In this document: positions 34,291 to 44,107 of the stretch, one piece after another | Numbering within the stretch: position 1 is the stretch's first letter | Layout of the letters: each line of letters starts with the position of its first letter | Assembly: GCA_028736075.1 (NCBI GenBank) | Contig: CP117875.1 | Location: forward strand, 2,108,001-2,172,000 | Direction of reading: 5' to 3' | From: Chryseobacterium sp. KACC 21268 | GTDB lineage: Bacteria; Bacteroidota; Bacteroidia; Flavobacteriales; Weeksellaceae | DNA: 64,000 nucleotides | Program-made: the position numbers and the translations under genes | The notes under the pieces: generated by a model | Database searches by the model: none | What the model was told of the DNA's origin: nothing | The model's input: the letters and a program-made list of their open reading frames with translations, nothing else

Positions 34291-34322
34291 GAAAGCTCCA
34301 ATTATAATTGGAGCTTTCACTT
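34291..34322. terminator. Bidirectional terminator between convergent genes
   Basis: Perfect 12-bp arms at 34291-34302 and 34307-34318 with loop TATA. T-rich flanks on the plus strand suit the TPR gene; on the other strand the hairpin follows the AsmA-like gene directly. Confidence 0.8.
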
Positions 34323-37219
34323 TATTTCTCTTTCACATCTTTACTAACCTGCTTCTCCGCATTCTCAGCTTTCTTTTCCTGCGCGCGTTTGTCTTTTCGT
34401 TGTTGCGCTCGGGATTTTTTCTCAGCCCGTTTTTCCTCTCGGATGACTTTATTGGATTTTGTATTATAAAGCGCTTCCAAAATGCCTTGTCCGGTTTTGC
34501 TGAAGATTTTGATTTTCGGTTTCTCGTGTGTTCCTGTCACCACAACTGGGAAACCAATCCATCCGCCCGGTGGCAATCCAACTCGGATTCGGAAATCGAG
34601 TAGGCCATTGAAACTCGTTGTTCCGCTGATAGATGGTCTTAAAACTGACACTTTGAAAGTAAACGGGTCCACGTGAATCAAATTGTTTTTGATATTTGTT
34701 TTGATGTCAACGCCCTTCATATCAGGATTGTTGAAGGCATTAGCACCAATATCATTTCCGACGGCTGAGAGCATTTTCAGGTTTTTGACTTCGACATCTT
34801 TTAGATTCACATTTCCGCCACCTTCCAATGATGGATAAATCGGTTTCATATTCGCATCGAAATCACCTTTCAGTTTGTAATCCAAAGACACAACGCCTTT
34901 CACATCTTTGGCTGCTGTCGCCATTTCACGAATCATATCGATTTCCTTGTAAGCGCGCTGAACATCGAAGTTATCAACTTTCAAAGCGACATCGTAATTG
35001 GCTGTAATCGGCGATTCGTTCTGATATCTCGCATCGATTCCCATTCGGCTTCCAACAATATCGAAAGTTGTATTCTTAAGATAAACTTCGCCCTTGTTCA
35101 CAGAAGCCAAACCAACCAAATTATTCAAACCAAGTCCTTTGAACTCAACTTTTTTGGCATTCGCTTCCAATGAAACATCCAGGTTTGTAGGAACAATCAC
35201 GACGCCACTGCTTTTCGGATTTTCTTCTTTCGCATATTCTACAGCCAACGATTTGTCTTTGTTGTCACCTTCTTTCAGCGCCATAAATTCATCAATCAAA
35301 ATATAATTGGACTTGAGATGGAATTTCCCATGCAAAGTTCCTTTTCGTTCGATGAAATAATTGATGGTGTTTAAAAGATAACCATTCAAAGCAAAATCGG
35401 ATTTACCATAAGTCGCAAAGAATTTTCTGAACCACATTTTTTCATTTTCAAACTCGAAATTTCCTTCTTTGATGAAGAATGATTTCGGAAGATATTCCGT
35501 TGTGGCTTTGATGTTTTTTAAGATTAAGTTTCCTCGGTTATCAAGCTTGCTGTATTGTCCAGTTGTAGCATAACTTTGACGACCATTTAAAGATAAATCC
35601 GCCATTATCAAACCGCTCACATCAAATCCTTCTTTCTTGAAAACCTGATAGATTCGGCCAATATTCAGCACGCCTTTTGCTCTGACTTTATACAATAAGT
35701 CTTCGAAGTTTTGCAAATCAGCATTTACGAAAACAGGATTTCCTTCAAAATCAAATTTGAATGGGTCGAGTTTAACGCCCAGACTTTTGAAAGTCCCATC
35801 TGTATTATAAATATTTGCTAAAATATTAATGTTCTGAATTGCATTTGGATAATATTTCGTTTTCAGCCAGCCGTTTTTCAGATTCAGATAACCTTTTGTT
35901 TTTGGGAATAATTTTTTATCTAAATTGAAAATTCCGTTCGATTGAATATCCGTATTCATAAGGCCTTTCAGTTCGATATCTTTCAATCCCAAAGCAGAAT
36001 CCAAGGTTGCCAAATCAATTCCACCTTTGATGTTGGCATTGATTTTCATTTCGTCCATTCCCTGCGTTTTCACAACGGCTCGGAATTTATTGTTTTTTCC
36101 TAGGTCAAAACTCAGATTTCTCAAGTCGAGTAGGAGTTTATTCGTATCAAGCGAAGGTACATCAACATTCAAATCCAGATTCAGATTGTTCATCGGCACT
36201 GGCGCGTTGCTGTTGGAAACAAAACCGTTGTTCACTTTCAGACTCGCTTTCAAATCGGGTTTCTGGTTTTTCGGCTCGCTGAATCTTCCTTTTAAACTAA
36301 AGAACAAATCGCTATTTCCCTCGATTTTCGTGTCCTTCACCCAACCTAAATATTGCGGAGGCAAAACGGACAACATATCTTTAATCGTTGTTTTTTCCGA
36401 CGCCGCATTGATATTCAGATTATAACCATCCTTTAAAATACTGACGAAACCGGTGAATTTTAAAGGCAGTTCATTGATTCTCAACTCATTTTTTCTCAAG
36501 ACGAAAGTCAAGGCATTGGTGTTGATTCTCGTAATCAAATCGGCGTGAAGTGATTTTTCTTTGGCGTACCAGATTCTATTTAATGCAAAATCAAGTTTGT
36601 CGATTCCAAGGTCGGTTTCGAGGTCGAAAATATCTTCACTCAATCCGCCTTTTCCTGTGTAATTAAGACCTTTTGCATTTACCAAAACATTGGCTGCGTG
36701 GTCATTGTATTTGATGTTCCAGTTTTTCAGTTTAATTAAATCTAATTTGATGGATGCCCCAGCTTCAGTCGTATCTTTCGGCTTTTCGGAAGGCTTGGAA
36801 ACATAAACATTATAATTCGCCTGACCTTTGGAATTGACGAAAACATTGGCCACAGCGTCATTCACATAGATTTCATCGATTTTTATTTCGCCATCGAAAA
36901 TCAAATTTTTAAGATTGATTCCAGCCGCAACTTCCTTGGCCGCGAGAAGCGTGTCTTGTTCAAAAGGTTTGGAGCCTTTCAATAGAAAATCATCCACAGA
37001 AACCGTGAGAGAAGGAAAGTGACGGAAAAAACTAAGGTGCGTTTTCTTATAATCGAGTTCGCCAGCCAAATGTTTGTTGGCGAATATCTTGACCTGATTC
37101 GAAATCTGCCCAGGAAATAGAATCGGAATAATGAACATTAGAAATAGGATAGAAGCAATCGTAATTCCCAGCCATTTTAATATTTTCAGCAACACTGTTG
37201 TGATATTTCCCGCACTCAT
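34322..37219 (-). CDS. AsmA-like outer-membrane-biogenesis protein
   Basis: The protein has 965 residues with one N-terminal membrane span (LKILKWLGITIASILFLMFIIPILF) and a long periplasmic region of repeated beta strands typical of AsmA/TamB-like lipid-transfer proteins. Typical elements are LKNWNIKYNDHAANVLV, LKLKGRF-type repeats, and the C-terminal AsmA_2 region (LKDVEVKNLKMLSAVGNDIG, FTFKVSVLRPSISGTTSFNG, GGWIGFPVVVTGTHEKPKI). The last 40 residues are an extremely basic helix (REEKRAEKKSRAQQRKDKRA). The family is thought to carry phospholipid towards the outer membrane. It probably forms a transcript of its own. Confidence 0.87.
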   Translation of the reverse strand: MSAGNITTVLLKILKWLGITIASILFLMFIIPILFPGQISNQVKIFANKHLAGELDYKKTHLSFFRHFPSLTVSVDDFLLKGSKPFEQDTLLAAKEVAAGINLKNLIFDGEIKIDEIYVNDAVANVFVNSKGQANYNVYVSKPSEKPKDTTEAGASIKLDLIKLKNWNIKYNDHAANVLVNAKGLNYTGKGGLSEDIFDLETDLGIDKLDFALNRIWYAKEKSLHADLITRINTNALTFVLRKNELRINELPLKFTGFVSILKDGYNLNINAASEKTTIKDMLSVLPPQYLGWVKDTKIEGNSDLFFSLKGRFSEPKNQKPDLKASLKVNNGFVSNSNAPVPMNNLNLDLNVDVPSLDTNKLLLDLRNLSFDLGKNNKFRAVVKTQGMDEMKINANIKGGIDLATLDSALGLKDIELKGLMNTDIQSNGIFNLDKKLFPKTKGYLNLKNGWLKTKYYPNAIQNINILANIYNTDGTFKSLGVKLDPFKFDFEGNPVFVNADLQNFEDLLYKVRAKGVLNIGRIYQVFKKEGFDVSGLIMADLSLNGRQSYATTGQYSKLDNRGNLILKNIKATTEYLPKSFFIKEGNFEFENEKMWFRKFFATYGKSDFALNGYLLNTINYFIERKGTLHGKFHLKSNYILIDEFMALKEGDNKDKSLAVEYAKEENPKSSGVVIVPTNLDVSLEANAKKVEFKGLGLNNLVGLASVNKGEVYLKNTTFDIVGSRMGIDARYQNESPITANYDVALKVDNFDVQRAYKEIDMIREMATAAKDVKGVVSLDYKLKGDFDANMKPIYPSLEGGGNVNLKDVEVKNLKMLSAVGNDIGANAFNNPDMKGVDIKTNIKNNLIHVDPFTFKVSVLRPSISGTTSFNGLLDFRIRVGLPPGGWIGFPVVVTGTHEKPKIKIFSKTGQGILEALYNTKSNKVIREEKRAEKKSRAQQRKDKRAQEKKAENAEKQVSKDVKEK

Positions 37220-37272
37220 AATCTTAGATTTTTATGATTGATTCAAAGACTGTGCTAAAAATGAATTCACAA

Positions 37273-37302
37273 AAAAACCTTCCCCGATTTGAGAAAGGTT
37301 TT
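37273..37302 (-). terminator. Terminator of the SGNH hydrolase gene
   Basis: Arms AAAACCTT (37274-37281) and AAGGTTTT (37295-37302) around a 13-base loop; on the minus strand seven T follow. Moderate strength. Confidence 0.6.
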
Positions 37303-37322
37303 AAGCCTTTATTGATGAATGT

Positions 37323-37952
37323 TTACAAATATTTTTCGATAATTGGAAGGGCGATTTCTGCCATCATTCCATAACCTTTTTCGTTGGGATGAACGCCATC
37401 CTTGGAAAGCAGAATCTCTTTGTCTTCTAAAAAAGCCGAATGAAAATCGATGTAACTCAACGCGTTTTCAGTTGCGATATCTTTAAGGATTTGATTGTAA
37501 ACCAAAATGTTTTCGTTAGTTCTAATCTTTCCTGTTGTTGAGACTTTAGAATCAATTTTTTCAGAAATAGGAAGAATGCTGACAAAGTAAATATTCTCTG
37601 AATAAAGCTTTGCATCTTGAATGGCGGTTTCAATATTTGCTTTGAATTGTTCAGCGTTTACCATTTGATTTCCATCTTTCACAGCCAAATCATTGGCGCC
37701 ATAACCGATGAATACGATATTTCCATCAGCGGAGTTTCTGGCTTTCATCTCGTGCGGAATCCGTTTGACCAAACCTTCCGAAGTTTCGCCACCAATTCCG
37801 AGATTGAAAAGAATCAGTTCATTCGTACTTCCTTCATTATATTTCTGTAGCGCATATCGTTTCAAAATATCGACCCAGCCACCAAAAATACCATCATATT
37901 CGCCGTAAGTAATGCTGTCTCCGAAGAATAATCCATAAATTATCTTGTTCAT
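37323..37952 (-). CDS. SGNH/GDSL-family hydrolase
   Basis: This is an esterase/lipase-type hydrolase of 209 residues. Block I has the nucleophile S13 in FFGDSITYG. Block II glycine is in NLGIGGETSEG, block III asparagine in GYGANDLAV, and block V Asp/His in SKDGVHPNEKG. No signal peptide is visible, so it is probably cytoplasmic. The substrate may be an ester, thioester or acetylated sugar. It sits between the barstar-like gene and the AsmA-like gene, each read separately. Confidence 0.9.
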   Translation of the reverse strand: MNKIIYGLFFGDSITYGEYDGIFGGWVDILKRYALQKYNEGSTNELILFNLGIGGETSEGLVKRIPHEMKARNSADGNIVFIGYGANDLAVKDGNQMVNAEQFKANIETAIQDAKLYSENIYFVSILPISEKIDSKVSTTGKIRTNENILVYNQILKDIATENALSYIDFHSAFLEDKEILLSKDGVHPNEKGYGMMAEIALPIIEKYL

Positions 37953-37966
37953 TGTCTTGTTTTAAA

Positions 37967-38359
37967 TCAGTCCAAAATTAATGTAATATTCTTGTGCGAT
38001 TCTATAATTTCAACCAAAATTTCGAATAAAGTTTGCCCGTTTCCAGCAATCAAATCATCCAGTTTTTGCTGAATTAATTTGATATTAAATGGTTTTCCTT
38101 GTTTGATTTTATTTTCGTAAAAAACTTTGGTTGCTTCAAAACCTAAATCCTGTTTTGATTTCTCAGAATCTTTCCAGATGATTTCACCTTGAAATCCATA
38201 AAGAATGTCATCAAAACCATCCAAAGTCCCGACTTTCCAATCTTCATCTTTCATAAAGACATTGGAAACTTCGTTGTAGAATCCCGACAAATCAGAAAAA
38301 AGGCTGCCATTGATGACAGCCGATTTCTTGTTATTTTTATTTGAAGTATTCGACTCCAT
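37967..38359 (-). CDS. Barstar-like protein (putative RNase inhibitor)
   Basis: The 130-residue protein carries a barstar-like core (VINGSLFSDLSGFYNEVSNVF, WKVGTLDGFDDILYGF), the pattern by which barstar inhibits barnase-type ribonucleases. The N-terminal tail (MESNTSNKNNKKSA) is low-complexity. The only good ATG lies inside the 3' end of purL, a 23-base overlap, so it is translationally linked to purL. No barnase-like toxin is seen nearby, so it is an orphan inhibitor, perhaps protective against toxins of competitors. Confidence 0.75.
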   Translation of the reverse strand: MESNTSNKNNKKSAVINGSLFSDLSGFYNEVSNVFMKDEDWKVGTLDGFDDILYGFQGEIIWKDSEKSKQDLGFEATKVFYENKIKQGKPFNIKLIQQKLDDLIAGNGQTLFEILVEIIESHKNITLILD

Positions 38360-41300
38360 TTTTGAAGATGTTGTGATAATTCGCAGTTGGTATATTTTTC
38401 ATCAAACCTTCTGCAAAGCGCTCAGGATGTCCCATTCTTCCGTAGATTTTTCCACACGGACTTGTGATTCCTTCAATTCCGAACAATGAGTTGTTTGGAT
38501 TGAAAGGCATTCCGTGAGCGATGTTTCCATCCAAATCTAAATATTGAGTCGCAATCTGTCCGTTCTCATACAACTTCTGAATTTCCGCTTCTGACGCCAT
38601 AAAACGACCTTCACCGTGAGAAATTGGAATGGTGAAAACTTGGTCTTTCATTCCTTTCAGCCAAGGCGATTCGTCGTTTAAAACTTTCACATTCACCATT
38701 TGGGAAATGTGTCTTCTGATGGCGTTGTGAGCCAAAGTAGAAGAATTCTCATCCAAATCCTTGATTCTTCCGTAAGGCAACAATCCTGACTTCACCAACG
38801 CCTGGAAACCGTTACAGATTCCGATAATCATCCCGTCTCTGTCGAGCAATTCGTGAACGGCATTTCTCATCTTTTCGTTCTTCAAAACATTTACGATAAA
38901 CTTAGCAGAACCGTCTGGCTCATCACCCGCAGAGAAACCTCCGGAGAATGCTAAAATCTGAGACGTTTTGATTTCTTCTACCCAAGCATCAATACTTTCA
39001 TCCAATAATTGGTGATTGATATTGATTAATGGTAAACTGCTAACAATTGCGCCTTCTTTTTGGAATGCATTCAGCGTATCATATTCGCAATTTGTTCCCG
39101 GGAAAATCGGTGCAAATACTTTTGGCTGAGCAATTCCGTGTTTTTTAATGATAATATTTCTTGGGTTGATGGAGTTTAATTTCTCATCGATTTCAACCGT
39201 TGTTTTTTCTTTTTCGACCGTCGAGAAAAGGTTTTCAAAAGTTCGCGTATTAGCTTCGAGTAAATTTTCAATTGATAGATTTAAATTATTTAATTTTAAA
39301 TCTTTAGAATTGTTAACTTCACCAATAAGTTGAAGATTAACAGAACTTAATTCTTCTGTTGATTCTATAATCAAGCTACCGATATTTTTAGCTAATAAAA
39401 CGTTCTCATCAGCAATACTAATCTCAGCACCCAATCGATTTCCGAAACTCATTTTCGCTAAAGCAACGGCAACGCCACCTTCTTTCACAGTCTTCACAGA
39501 AACTATTTTTCCGGTCTTGATATTTTCGAAAATCAATTCAAAAATCGTCTTCAGATTATCATAGTTAGGAAGTCCGTTTTCCTGAGGAATATGGTCGAAG
39601 AAATAGAGTTTATTTCCAGCTTGTTTAAATTCCGGAGAGATGACATTTTTCTTTTCTCCATTGGCACACGCGAATGAAATCAACGTTGGCGGAACATTCA
39701 AATCCTGATACGTCCCACTCATTGAATCTTTACCTCCAATGGCCGCTAAACCGAAGTTGATTTGCGCATCATAAGCTCCCAAAAGTGAAGCCAAAGGCTT
39801 GCCCCATTTTTCAGCATTCTGACCTAATTTCTCAAAATATTCCTGAAAACTTAATCTTATATTTTTATAATCGCCACCCATCGCAACGATTTTCGCTACA
39901 CTTTCAACGACTGCGTAAGAAGCTCCCAACAATGAGTTTTGTTTTGAAATTTCAGCATCAAATCCCCAACTTGCAAAGGAAACGGTTTCAATATCTCTTG
40001 CTCCTAAGATCGGTAAAGTCTGAGCGCTTCCTTCCATCAAAGTCTGCTGGTATTTTCCACCTAAAGGCATCGCAACCGTAGTCGCACCAATTGATGAATC
40101 AAACATCTCCAATAAACCTTTTTGAGAAGCAACGTTTTTATCCGCAAGAATTTTCAAGAAATTCTCTTCATTGAAAACCTGAGTTTCTTCTTTCACTTCA
40201 TTAAGATGCGTAATCTTAACTTCCTGAATTTTAGAACAACCATTTGTATCGAGAAATTCTCTTGAAAGATCAACAATTTTATCACCTTTCCAGAACATCT
40301 GCATTCTTCCTGAATCTGTCACTTTTGCAACTTCCACAGCCACAATGTTTTCTGCTTCACAGAACTTGATGAACTGTTCTTTGTCTTTTGGCTCAACCAC
40401 AACGGCCATTCTTTCCTGAGATTCAGAAATGGCGAGCTCGGTTCCGTTCAAACCTTCATATTTTAAAGGTAAAACATCCAAATTTACTTCCAAAGAATCA
40501 GCGATTTCCCCGATAGCTACAGAAACTCCTCCAGCTCCGAAATCATTTGATTTCTTAATCAGTCTCGTCACTTCAGGATTTCTGAATAATCTCTGGATTT
40601 TGCGTTCTTCCACAGCGTTTCCTTTCTGAACTTCAGAACTCATCGTGTGGATAGAAGTTTCGTCTTGTTCTTTCGAACTTCCGCTTGCTCCACCAACACC
40701 GTCACGACCAGTCGCACCACCTAAAATGATGATCGAATCACCAGCTTCAGGCTTTTCACGTCTTACCCAATCCACAGGAACGGCGCCGGTAACAAAACCA
40801 ACTTCCATTCTTTTTGCTTTGTAGCCTTCATCGTAGATTTCAGAAACCATTGTGGTCGCTAAACCGATTTGGTTACCGTAAGAAGAATAGCCGTTCGCAG
40901 CCTGTTTTGTGATTGTTTTTTGAGGTAACTTTCCTGGTAATGTATGACTTACAGGTTCCAAAACATCAGCAGCACCCGTCAATCTCATCGCCTGGAAAAC
41001 AAAAGAACGTCCGGACAAAGGATCTCTGATTGCACCACCTAAACACGTTGAAGCACCTCCAAAAGGTTCAATTTCTGTTGGGTGATTATGCGTTTCGTTT
41101 TTGAATAATAAATACCACGGTTCTTTTTTACCGTCGTATTCAGCTTCGATCTGAATCGTACAGGCGTTGATTTCGTCAGAAACCACCAAATTCTCCAGGT
41201 TGCCTGTTTTATGGAAATATCTTCCGCAAACGGTCGCCAAATCCATTAGAGAGATTGGTTTCAATTCGCGTCCTAAGAATTTTCTTTTTTCGATATAATC

Positions 41301-42029
41301 ATTGAAAATAGTTTCCAATGTATGTTTAAACTGACCTTCAAATTCAATATTAGATAGTTCTGTTTCAAACGTTGTGTGACGGCAATGGTCACTCCAATAA
41401 GTATCTAAAACTTTCAGTTCAGTTTCTGTAGGATTTCTCTGTTCAGTTTTAAAGTATTCCTGAATGAATTTCAAATCATCCAATCCCAATGCAAAGCCGT
41501 GAGAATTAAAGAATTCTTCCAACTGAGCATCATCAAAATTGATAAAACCTTCGTGAACAATCACTTTTGAAGGCGTTTCTTCTGCAGGAATATTCAGTGT
41601 TGCTAAATCTTTTTCCTGAGATTCCACTTTATTGATCAAAAGGTCTTTGATTTTCACCAAATCAGCTTCTGAAATGCCTTCAAACTGCATAAGCTTACCG
41701 CTTCTCACTTTTGATTTCTCATTTCCAGTCAGTAAAGCGATACACTGCTGCGCAGAATCTGCACGCTGATCGTATTGTCCGGGCAAAAATTCCAATGCGA
41801 AATAAACTCCTTCTGCAGGATTTTCCTCGATTAAAATATCGGTAACCGGGTCCACGAAAGTACTGTTGACCACTTTTTCAAATTCACCGTCATTTAATCC
41901 AAAAATATCGTACACGTTGTACACTTTTACACTTTGGATAGACGGAACCACCCCTTTTACTTCATCAAAAATTTTTGGACTTTCTACATCGAAAATTCCT
42001 CTTTTTTCTACGAAAATTCTTTTATTCAT
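38337..42029 (-). CDS. purL: Phosphoribosylformylglycinamidine synthase
   Basis: This large, single-chain PurL converts FGAR to FGAM with glutamine and ATP, step four of de novo purine synthesis. The 1230 residues have the full order: N-terminal domain, linker (SDHCRHTTFETEL), two AIRS-type ATP domains (FKNETHNHPTEIEPFGGAST, GGATGRDGVGGASGSS, FGLAAIGGKDSMSG), and a C-terminal class I glutaminase with nucleophile cysteine in MIGICNGFQAL and the His/Glu site in HGEGRF and GRMGHPERF. It is the E. coli type, not the split PurLQS type. No purine riboswitch or PurR box is recognised upstream. Confidence 0.97.
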   Translation of the reverse strand: MNKRIFVEKRGIFDVESPKIFDEVKGVVPSIQSVKVYNVYDIFGLNDGEFEKVVNSTFVDPVTDILIEENPAEGVYFALEFLPGQYDQRADSAQQCIALLTGNEKSKVRSGKLMQFEGISEADLVKIKDLLINKVESQEKDLATLNIPAEETPSKVIVHEGFINFDDAQLEEFFNSHGFALGLDDLKFIQEYFKTEQRNPTETELKVLDTYWSDHCRHTTFETELSNIEFEGQFKHTLETIFNDYIEKRKFLGRELKPISLMDLATVCGRYFHKTGNLENLVVSDEINACTIQIEAEYDGKKEPWYLLFKNETHNHPTEIEPFGGASTCLGGAIRDPLSGRSFVFQAMRLTGAADVLEPVSHTLPGKLPQKTITKQAANGYSSYGNQIGLATTMVSEIYDEGYKAKRMEVGFVTGAVPVDWVRREKPEAGDSIIILGGATGRDGVGGASGSSKEQDETSIHTMSSEVQKGNAVEERKIQRLFRNPEVTRLIKKSNDFGAGGVSVAIGEIADSLEVNLDVLPLKYEGLNGTELAISESQERMAVVVEPKDKEQFIKFCEAENIVAVEVAKVTDSGRMQMFWKGDKIVDLSREFLDTNGCSKIQEVKITHLNEVKEETQVFNEENFLKILADKNVASQKGLLEMFDSSIGATTVAMPLGGKYQQTLMEGSAQTLPILGARDIETVSFASWGFDAEISKQNSLLGASYAVVESVAKIVAMGGDYKNIRLSFQEYFEKLGQNAEKWGKPLASLLGAYDAQINFGLAAIGGKDSMSGTYQDLNVPPTLISFACANGEKKNVISPEFKQAGNKLYFFDHIPQENGLPNYDNLKTIFELIFENIKTGKIVSVKTVKEGGVAVALAKMSFGNRLGAEISIADENVLLAKNIGSLIIESTEELSSVNLQLIGEVNNSKDLKLNNLNLSIENLLEANTRTFENLFSTVEKEKTTVEIDEKLNSINPRNIIIKKHGIAQPKVFAPIFPGTNCEYDTLNAFQKEGAIVSSLPLININHQLLDESIDAWVEEIKTSQILAFSGGFSAGDEPDGSAKFIVNVLKNEKMRNAVHELLDRDGMIIGICNGFQALVKSGLLPYGRIKDLDENSSTLAHNAIRRHISQMVNVKVLNDESPWLKGMKDQVFTIPISHGEGRFMASEAEIQKLYENGQIATQYLDLDGNIAHGMPFNPNNSLFGIEGITSPCGKIYGRMGHPERFAEGLMKNIPTANYHNIFKNGVEYFK

Positions 42030-42090
42030 TTTTATAGATATGAGATTTTAGCTTTCATTCTAAAATCATTTATTAGATTTATTTTATAAC

Positions 42091-42113
42091 AAAAAAATGC
42101 AGCCGAAGCTGCA
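42091..42113 (-). terminator. Rho-independent terminator of purB with TTCG loop
   Basis: On the minus strand TGCAGC, loop TTCG, GCTGCA is followed by seven T. It lies five bases after the purB stop and separates purB from purL. Confidence 0.9.
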
Positions 42114-42117
42114 CAGA

Positions 42118-43545
42118 TTATACTTTTAGGTCAGATTCCAAACCGATCAATTCGCTGTTCGCATCCAAAATCGGCTGAACTTCATTCGCAATGAATTCCT
42201 CCGTTTGGATGGGTGCAAAACCGATAAAGTTTTTCGGATCAAGGACTTCTTTTAATTTTGATTTATCAAGCTTTAAAGTTTCATCATTCAAAATCCTTTC
42301 GATCAAATCGTTTTCTTTACCTTCTTCTTTTACTTTTTTGGAAGCTTCCATTGAGTGAAGTCTTATTACTTCGTGGATTTCCTGACGGTCGCCACCAGCT
42401 TTCACCTCTTCCATAATGATGTATTCTGTTGCCATAAAAGGAAGTTCTTCTTCGATGTGTTTGTTGATTCTGTTTGGATAAACCACGATTCCGTTCATAA
42501 TATTGTTCCAGATCAACAAGATTGCATCAACTGCCAAGAACGCTTGCGGAATGGTCAATCTTTTGTTGGCTGAATCGTCCAATGTTCTTTCAAACCATTG
42601 CGTTGAAGCCACCATTGCAGAACTGGTTGTCAAAGACATAACATATTTTGCCAATGCTCCGATTCTTTCACTTCTCATTGGGTTACGTTTGTAAGCCATT
42701 GCAGATGAACCGATTTGGTTTTTTTCGAAAGGTTCTTCAACTTCTTTCAAATTTTGAAGCAAACGTAAATCATTCGTGAATTTATGAGCAGACTGAGCGA
42801 TATTTCCTAATAAAGCGACCACTTTCGCATCGATTTTTCTGTCGTAAGTCTGTCCGGAAACGCCGAAAACTTTTTCGAAACCGAATCTTTTTGACAATTC
42901 TTTGTCAAGATGTTTTACTTTAGAATAATCGCCGTTGAAAAGCTCTAGGAAACTTGCTGCCGTTCCAGTTGTTCCTTTCACGCCTCTGAAACGTAAAGTC
43001 TCTAAGAAAAAATCAAGCTCTTCGATATCTAAAACTAAACTTTGTAACCAAAGTGTTGCTCTTTTTCCAACAGTTGTCAATTGAGCTGGTTGGAAATGGG
43101 TAAATCCTAAAGTTGGAAGGTCTTTATATTGAATCGAAAAATCGGCAAGATTCTTCATCACGTTCACCAACTTTTTCTTTAAAATCAAAAGTCCGTCACG
43201 GATCTGTATCAAATCTGTATTGTCTCCTACAAAAGCTGAAGTTGCTCCTAAGTGGATAATTCCTTTGGCAGAAGGCGCCACGTCACCATAAGTATGAACG
43301 TGAGCCATCACATCGTGGCGGAATTTCTTCTCATATTCTGCCGCTTTGTCATAATCGATGTTTTCTGCGTTGGCTTTCAATTCAGCGATCTGCTCGTCTG
43401 TAATTTCAAGTCCAAGGTCTTTTTCGATTTCAGCGAGAGCAATCCAAAGTTTTCTCCAAGTGCGGAACTTGTTGTTGTGCGAAAAATTAAATAGCATTTC
43501 TTCACTGGAATAGCGCTCTTCCAATGGGTTTTTGTAGGAATTCAT
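42118..43545 (-). CDS. purB: Adenylosuccinate lyase
   Basis: PurB splits SAICAR to AICAR and adenylosuccinate to AMP, both releasing fumarate. The 475 residues show the superfamily signature SSAMAYKRNPMRSE (the flexible active-site loop), HLGATSAFVGDNTDL and TLGFTHFQPAQLTTVGKRA, which carry the catalytic His. It follows the eukaryote-like longer form. It lies upstream of purL on the same strand but has its own terminator. A -7-like TAATTTTG is at 43573-43580 on this strand. Confidence 0.96.
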   Translation of the reverse strand: MNSYKNPLEERYSSEEMLFNFSHNNKFRTWRKLWIALAEIEKDLGLEITDEQIAELKANAENIDYDKAAEYEKKFRHDVMAHVHTYGDVAPSAKGIIHLGATSAFVGDNTDLIQIRDGLLILKKKLVNVMKNLADFSIQYKDLPTLGFTHFQPAQLTTVGKRATLWLQSLVLDIEELDFFLETLRFRGVKGTTGTAASFLELFNGDYSKVKHLDKELSKRFGFEKVFGVSGQTYDRKIDAKVVALLGNIAQSAHKFTNDLRLLQNLKEVEEPFEKNQIGSSAMAYKRNPMRSERIGALAKYVMSLTTSSAMVASTQWFERTLDDSANKRLTIPQAFLAVDAILLIWNNIMNGIVVYPNRINKHIEEELPFMATEYIIMEEVKAGGDRQEIHEVIRLHSMEASKKVKEEGKENDLIERILNDETLKLDKSKLKEVLDPKNFIGFAPIQTEEFIANEVQPILDANSELIGLESDLKV

Positions 43546-43700
43546 TTCTTTCTTTTTACTTTTTTAGATACACAAAATTAAGAAAATTAACCGATTGAAT
43601 AAAACGAAAATGTACATTGACGATGGATTTAACCAAATTGTAATTTTCTAATCCAACAATCGGCGGGATATTTGTATCTCAATTTTAAAATCTAGCAGAA

Positions 43701-44084
43701 ATGGTTTCTAAAAATACATCCGAAATAAGAGTCAGTGTCACCACTGAGTACGATAACTTCAACAGTTACCCATCTGAGAACCGTTTTGTTTTCCGTTACA
43801 ATATCGAAATCGAGAATCTTGGAGTTGTTCCTGTAAAGCTCCTGTCGAGAAGATGGATGATCTATGACCTTGGTTTTGGATTCACAGAAGTTGAAGGTGC
43901 TGGCGTGATCGGACTAACGCCGGTGATTGAAGGTGGCGAGAAGTTCAATTACTTTTCTAATGTGATTTTAAAATCAGGTGTTGGAAATATGGAAGGACAT
44001 TATGTTTTTGAAAATGCTGAGAAAGGAACCTTCAATGTTGGAATTCCGAAGTTTAATTTAGTCTCTGAGGTTTTAAGTAATTAA
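43701..44084 (+). CDS. apaG: ApaG family protein
   Basis: ApaG is a small immunoglobulin-like fold protein; in enterobacteria it is linked to Co2+ resistance and Mg2+ efflux, but its biochemical role is unsettled. The 127 residues carry the family pattern: YNIEIENLGVVPVKLLSRRWMIYD, the glycine-rich EVEGAGVIGLTPVIEGGEKFNYFS, and GVGNMEGHYVF. The fold also occurs at the C-terminus of F-box proteins. It is transcribed divergently from purB. Confidence 0.94.
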   Translation: MVSKNTSEIRVSVTTEYDNFNSYPSENRFVFRYNIEIENLGVVPVKLLSRRWMIYDLGFGFTEVEGAGVIGLTPVIEGGEKFNYFSNVILKSGVGNMEGHYVFENAEKGTFNVGIPKFNLVSEVLSN

Positions 44085-44107
44085 CATCTACTAAATCTAA
44101 AATTATT

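Noticed and set aside
42030-42090. Purine riboswitch before purL
   Set aside because: The leader is about 60 bases, AT-rich and without the three-helix pattern of known purine riboswitches.
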